Assembly: GCF_000701705.1 (NCBI RefSeq)
Contig: NZ_JNJP01000004.1
Span: forward strand, 90,093 to 154,092
Direction of reading: 5' to 3'
Source: Bilophila wadsworthia ATCC 49260
Lineage (GTDB): Bacteria; Desulfobacterota; Desulfovibrionia; Desulfovibrionales; Desulfovibrionaceae
DNA: 64,000 bases
Part shown: piece by piece, positions 60,511 to 64,000 of the stretch
Layout: each line of letters starts with the position of its first letter
Numbering within the stretch: the first letter of the stretch is position 1
Translations under genes and position numbers: made by a program
The notes under the pieces: model-generated
What the model was told of the DNA's origin: nothing
Database searches by the model: none
The model's input: only the letters and a program-made list of their open reading frames with translations

Positions 60511-61461
60511 ATGCGTTCACGCGATCTCGTGATGATCGTCGTTTCCTTTCTCGCCATGCTCGCCGGAAGCTTCCTTCCCGGTCTGGCTGAACCGCTAGCC
60601 CCCTTCCCCCGCCTCTGCCTGATTGTCCTCCTGTATCTCGGTTTCCTTTCCGTCGGCACCGAAGCCCTCTTCATCCATACCCGCCTTATCCCCGGCACGG
60701 TAAGCGGCCTCGTGCTCATCCGTCTGTTCGCGTTGCCGCTCCTGTCCTTCTTCCTTTTCAAACTGCTCATGCCGCAGTTCGCGCTTGGCGCCCTCCTTGT
60801 CGGCGCCGCATCCATCGGTGTGGTAGCTCCGATCTTTTCCATTATGGTCAATGCGGATACGGCCCTCGTCCTTGCGGGCAACCTCCTCTCCTCGCTCCTG
60901 CTCCCTCTGACATTGCCCATGCTTCTTTATATAGTAGACAGTTTCATGACGCTGTCCGGTTTCGGTCCCATGAACCTGCCCGCCCACTTGTCCCTGTCCG
61001 GCATGACGCTTTCCTTGTGCGTCACCATTATTGTCCCCTTTGCCGGTGCGTTTCTGACCCGCAAAGCGCCCCGAGTCACCGAGTATATCCTCAAGCACCA
61101 GTTCCCCGTGTCTGTTTCCACCATCGCACTGTCCACACTGGCTATTTTTAGCAATTACTCGGGCGTGCTCCACCAGTCTCCTTCGCTTGTCGTCAAGGCC
61201 CTTGGGGCCGCCTGCCTCCTTGGGGCCGTTATGATGGCCGGCGGGCTCTTTCTGCCGCGGTCCATGCCCCCGCAACGCAAGCTCGCCTTTCTGATCAGCT
61301 ACGGAACCATGAACAACGTGCTCATGCTTATCGTCAGCCTCGAATTTTTCTCAGCCTCCGAATCCATCATGGCCGCCATGTATTTGCTCCCCCTGAACGC
61401 CCTCCTCGTCTACTATCGCGCCTTGAGCCGTTCATGGGGGCTGGAGCAGGCTGCCGGATAA
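60511..61461 (+). CDS. BASS-type (bile acid:sodium symporter fold) transporter
   Basis: 316 residues with GGAG before the ATG. About ten hydrophobic segments in two five-helix halves, with LIRLFALPLLSFFLFKLLMP and GAASIGVVAPIFSIMVNAD in the first half. NADTALVLAGNLLSSLLLPLTLP resembles the crossover segments of the bile acid:sodium symporter/arsenite carrier superfamily. It is a secondary carrier for organic anions. Family fit is moderate and the substrate unknown. Confidence 0.7.
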   Translation: MRSRDLVMIVVSFLAMLAGSFLPGLAEPLAPFPRLCLIVLLYLGFLSVGTEALFIHTRLIPGTVSGLVLIRLFALPLLSFFLFKLLMPQFALGALLVGAASIGVVAPIFSIMVNADTALVLAGNLLSSLLLPLTLPMLLYIVDSFMTLSGFGPMNLPAHLSLSGMTLSLCVTIIVPFAGAFLTRKAPRVTEYILKHQFPVSVSTIALSTLAIFSNYSGVLHQSPSLVVKALGAACLLGAVMMAGGLFLPRSMPPQRKLAFLISYGTMNNVLMLIVSLEFFSASESIMAAMYLLPLNALLVYYRALSRSWGLEQAAG

Positions 61462-61555
61462 CCGGCTTGCCACCGTTCTTTTTGCCCAGTACAAAAAGCC
61501 GGGGCATATTGTACGCCACCTTTAATTATCCACTCCATTTTTAATGAGGCCATTC

Positions 61556-62359
61556 ATGAAAAACATTCCGTTGCTTTCACGCGCGCCGCGCTTTTCGCAC
61601 ATGCTGCTGGCCGTTCTTGCATCCGTCGTCTTCGGCGGCTGCTCCCCGTATCAGAAGGCGGCTCCCCAGCCCGAACCTACGGTTCCGCTGACGGGCATGG
61701 TGACCTACCGCGAACGTATGGCCCTGCCTCCGGATGCGGAACTGACCGTCACCCTGCATCGCAAAACGAGTGACGGGCGTATGCTGGTCGCCGAGGAACG
61801 CGCGTCCACGGAAGGCCGCAATGTCCCTCTGCCCTTCAGCATCGCCTGCCCCGCCGCGGATTCCTCCAGCATGAGCTATGAACTGGAAGCCGCCATTTCG
61901 AGCGGCGAAACGACCTTGTTCGCCACCACGAGCCCCCTCATGGTGCATCCCGGAGACGCCGACATTATGGTCCTGACGCACCGGGTCATGGACGCCGCGC
62001 CTGTGACCGACGGCCTCGCGGGAACCCGGTGGAAACTGGTGGAGCTGAACGGAAAACCGGCCGAAGTCTACGACAACCAGCCGGAACCGCACCTGCTCTT
62101 TAATCCTGAAGGCGCGCAAGGCCGGATCTCCGGTTCCGACGGCTGCAACAATCTCATCGGCAGTTATACTCTCCAAGGCGATCGCATCGGTTTCTCGCAG
62201 CTCGGCTCGACCATGATGCTTTGCCCGAAGGGAGACGCGCAGGCGCGGGCCCTTGCTCAGGCGCTCGCCGGAGCCACATCCGTTTCGCATTCCGGGGACA
62301 CGCTCGATCTGTGGAGCGGCAAAACGCGGGTGGCGCGCTTCAAAGCCACGGCACTCTAG
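61556..62359 (+). CDS. lipoprotein with YbaY-like and META (HslJ) domains
   Basis: 267 residues from ATG 61556 (MKNIPLLSRAP), with GAGG six bases upstream. A lipoprotein signal ends FGGC, so cysteine acylation anchors it, probably in the outer membrane. The first domain (about 35-140, LTGMVTYRERMALPPDAELTVTLH) resembles YbaY/YscW-type domains. The second (about 160-267, LAGTRWKLVELNGKPA...ISGSDGCNNLIGSY...TMMLCP) is a META domain as in heat-shock protein HslJ. Likely envelope stress or outer-membrane maintenance; no enzymatic role. Confidence 0.87.
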   Translation: MKNIPLLSRAPRFSHMLLAVLASVVFGGCSPYQKAAPQPEPTVPLTGMVTYRERMALPPDAELTVTLHRKTSDGRMLVAEERASTEGRNVPLPFSIACPAADSSSMSYELEAAISSGETTLFATTSPLMVHPGDADIMVLTHRVMDAAPVTDGLAGTRWKLVELNGKPAEVYDNQPEPHLLFNPEGAQGRISGSDGCNNLIGSYTLQGDRIGFSQLGSTMMLCPKGDAQARALAQALAGATSVSHSGDTLDLWSGKTRVARFKATAL

Positions 62360-62614
62360 CGAAATTTTTGGAAAAGGAAACAAATCCGAAACAAGACTGA
62401 CGCACAAGGGGAACTTCCGGCCCTCGGATTGTTCGGATAGAAAGGCCGCAAGGCTTATGGTTCCTCGCAAAAAGCTCCTTTCGGTTGCGAAAACGTGATT
62501 TTTCCTATACTCAAAAACAATCTGTTACCGGAGCACTTTTTCGGTAAGGCAGCCGATCATCCCGAGCCGGAACTCCGTTTCTGGCGCAACAACCTTTTCT
62601 GGAGGATGGAAGAC

Positions 62615-63754
62615 ATGAAACTCGGCACACTTTTGAGCATGGCCGCAATGGCCGTCATGGGCATGGGCCTCGCCCTTCCGGCACAGGCCGCCGATCCCAT
62701 CAAAATCGGCGTCTATCTGCCCCTGACCGGCCAGAACGCTTTCGGCGGGCAGCTTGAACTCGAAGGCATCCAGCTCGCCCACAAGCTCAAACCGACCGTC
62801 CTCGACCGCCCCGTCGAACTGGTCGTCGTCGACAACAAGTCCGACAAGGTCGAAGCCGCCAACGCCGTGAAGCGCCTCACCGAACATGAAAAGGTGCTCG
62901 CCATCATCGGCACCTACGGCTCCTCCCTCGCCATGGCCGGCGGCGAAGTCGCCGAACGCGCCAAGGTGCCCGTCATCGGGACCTCCTGCACCAACCCGCT
63001 CGTGACGCAGGGCAAGAAGTACTACTTCCGCGCCTGCTTCATCGATCCCTATCAGGGTGCCGCCGCCGCGACCTACGCCTACAAGAACCTCGGCTACAAG
63101 AAGGCCGCCGTCCTCACCGACGTCGCCAACGACTACGCCGTGGGCCTCTCCAACTTCTTCAAAAAGACCTTTAAGAAGATCGGCGGCGAACTCGTTGCCG
63201 ACATGAAGTACAGCTCCGGCGACCAGGACTTCACCGCCCAGCTCACCGAGCTCATCAGCAAGAAGCCCGACATCGTGTTCATGCCCGCCTACTTCGCCGA
63301 AGGCGCCATCATCATGAAGCAGGCCCGCGAACTCGGCGCGACGTTCGTGCTCATGGGTGCCGACGCCATGGACAACCCCGATACCCTCAAGATCGGCGGC
63401 AAGGCTGTGGAAGGCTTCCTCCACACCACCTTCCCCTATGACGTCAACATGGAAAACATGAGCGCCGAAGCCAAGACCTTCACCGATGCGTGGAAGAAGA
63501 ACTTCCCCAACAAGGATCCCAACGTGAATTCCGCGCTCGGCTATAACTGCTACAATATCATTCTGGACGCCCTCACCCGCGCGGGCAAGGCCGATACCGA
63601 AGCCCTGACCGCCGCTCTCGCCGCCACCAAGAACCTGCCCACCGCCCTTGGCGTGCTGAGCATCAATGAAACCCATGACGCCGAAATGCCCGTGGGCATC
63701 ATCAAGTACATGGACGGCAAGCGTAAGTACATCGGCGACGCCATCGCTGAATAG
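62615..63754 (+). CDS. livK: branched-chain amino-acid ABC transporter, periplasmic binding protein
   Basis: 379 residues from ATG 62615 (MKLGTLLSMAAM), nine bases after GGAGG; upstream in-frame ATGs lack a usable site. A signal peptide ends LPAQA. The mature chain has the type I fold DPIKIGVYLPLTGQNAFGGQLELEGIQLA and GTSCTNPLVTQGKKYYFRACFIDPYQG. It binds Leu/Ile/Val or related amino acids in the periplasm. LivH begins 134 bases downstream, with a hairpin between. Confidence 0.92.
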   Translation: MKLGTLLSMAAMAVMGMGLALPAQAADPIKIGVYLPLTGQNAFGGQLELEGIQLAHKLKPTVLDRPVELVVVDNKSDKVEAANAVKRLTEHEKVLAIIGTYGSSLAMAGGEVAERAKVPVIGTSCTNPLVTQGKKYYFRACFIDPYQGAAAATYAYKNLGYKKAAVLTDVANDYAVGLSNFFKKTFKKIGGELVADMKYSSGDQDFTAQLTELISKKPDIVFMPAYFAEGAIIMKQARELGATFVLMGADAMDNPDTLKIGGKAVEGFLHTTFPYDVNMENMSAEAKTFTDAWKKNFPNKDPNVNSALGYNCYNIILDALTRAGKADTEALTAALAATKNLPTALGVLSINETHDAEMPVGIIKYMDGKRKYIGDAIAE

Positions 63755-63768
63755 CTCTGCCTCAGAAT

Positions 63769-63793
63769 GCGGGAGGGGGAAACCCTCTCCCGC
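63769..63793 (+). terminator. hairpin between livK and livH
   Basis: Eleven pairs with one G-U (63769-63779 with 63783-63793), AAA loop, no T-run. Probably a partial terminator or mRNA stabiliser favouring the binding protein, as in the TRAP operon. Confidence 0.55.
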
Positions 63794-63887
63794 CTGCGGA
63801 TGTTCGGCGACAGCGGCACAGGCTGCTGTCGCCGTCCTGCGGCTGTTCCCGCGGGTCTTGTCGAAACTTTCGGATAAGGCAGGCACT

Positions 63888-64000
63888 ATGAGTCTGGACA
63901 TGTTCTTCCAGCACTTCTTCAATGCCCTGACACTGGGTTCCCTGTATGGCCTCATCGCCATCGGGTACACGATGGTGTACGGGATATTGCGGCTGATCAA
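63888..64000 (+). CDS. livH: ABC transporter permease LivH, N-terminal part
   Basis: Starts at ATG 63888 and runs off the right edge; 37 codons are visible (MSLDMFFQHFFNALTLGSL, then YGLIAIGYTMVYGILRLI). This is the conserved first segment of LivH permeases, which form the membrane channel with LivM. It continues the transporter operon begun by livK. Confidence 0.88.
   Translation, partial: MSLDMFFQHFFNALTLGSLYGLIAIGYTMVYGILRLI

Overview
The window looks like a chromosomal segment of a Desulfovibrionaceae bacterium (Desulfovibrio/Bilophila type). This rests on a Desulfovibrio-style cytochrome c553, ferredoxin-dependent 2-oxoacid chemistry, a glycine reductase operon with two selenocysteine codons, TAXI-type TRAP transport and moderately high GC. 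No insertion sequence, phage or CRISPR array was seen. The genus is inference.

Layout. 1-2.6 kb: two CydA-like membrane proteins (one cut by the left edge) divergent from a small cytochrome c553. 2.9-14.9 kb: a GntR regulator and a DUF169 protein, then an oxidative amino-acid module: ADP-forming acyl-CoA synthetase (frameshifted at a C8 run), IorA, IorB, two decayed amidohydrolase genes, a TAXI TRAP transporter and a PLP aminotransferase. 15-24 kb: one giant autotransporter gene with a striking leader: sigma70-type promoter, small ORF running through an (AG/CT)18.5 tract, then an intrinsic terminator, then the gene. 24.5-31 kb: a TetR/rhodanese/RclA-like stress group, an EamA exporter, a ferredoxin-nitroreductase and an arylsulfotransferase. 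31.4-35 kb: housekeeping thrS-infC-rpmI-rplT with tRNA-Val upstream. 35-38 kb: GMC oxidoreductase with a Tat-exported small subunit.

38.5-46.7 kb: a glycine riboswitch followed by grdX (with an in-frame UGA), grdE, grdB (Sec), trxB, grdC, grdD, trxA, grdA (Sec). 46.8-57 kb, minus strand: korABCD, ADP-forming acyl-CoA synthetase, amine/amino-acid oxidase, RidA, a BCCT carrier with an altered tryptophan box, IclR regulator and UbiX. An MFS carrier is divergent from korA, and both promoters carry similar candidate operators. 59-64 kb: tRNA-fMet, a DUF4911-like protein, a Fur-family regulator, a BASS-type carrier, a META lipoprotein and the start of a branched-chain amino-acid ABC transporter.

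Together the genes suggest a Stickland-like economy. Two parallel oxidative branches (aminotransferase + Ior + ADP-forming synthetase; flavin oxidase + RidA + Kor + ADP-forming synthetase) would turn imported amino compounds into 2-oxoacids, acyl-CoA, reduced ferredoxin and ATP. Glycine reductase provides a reductive branch, or a reductive-glycine carbon route as reported for Desulfovibrio desulfuricans. The least expected item is the autotransporter leader. The repeat number sets the reading frame of a leader peptide: one frame carries ribosomes through a terminator hairpin and the other two stop at or before it. This predicts phase-variable attenuation.
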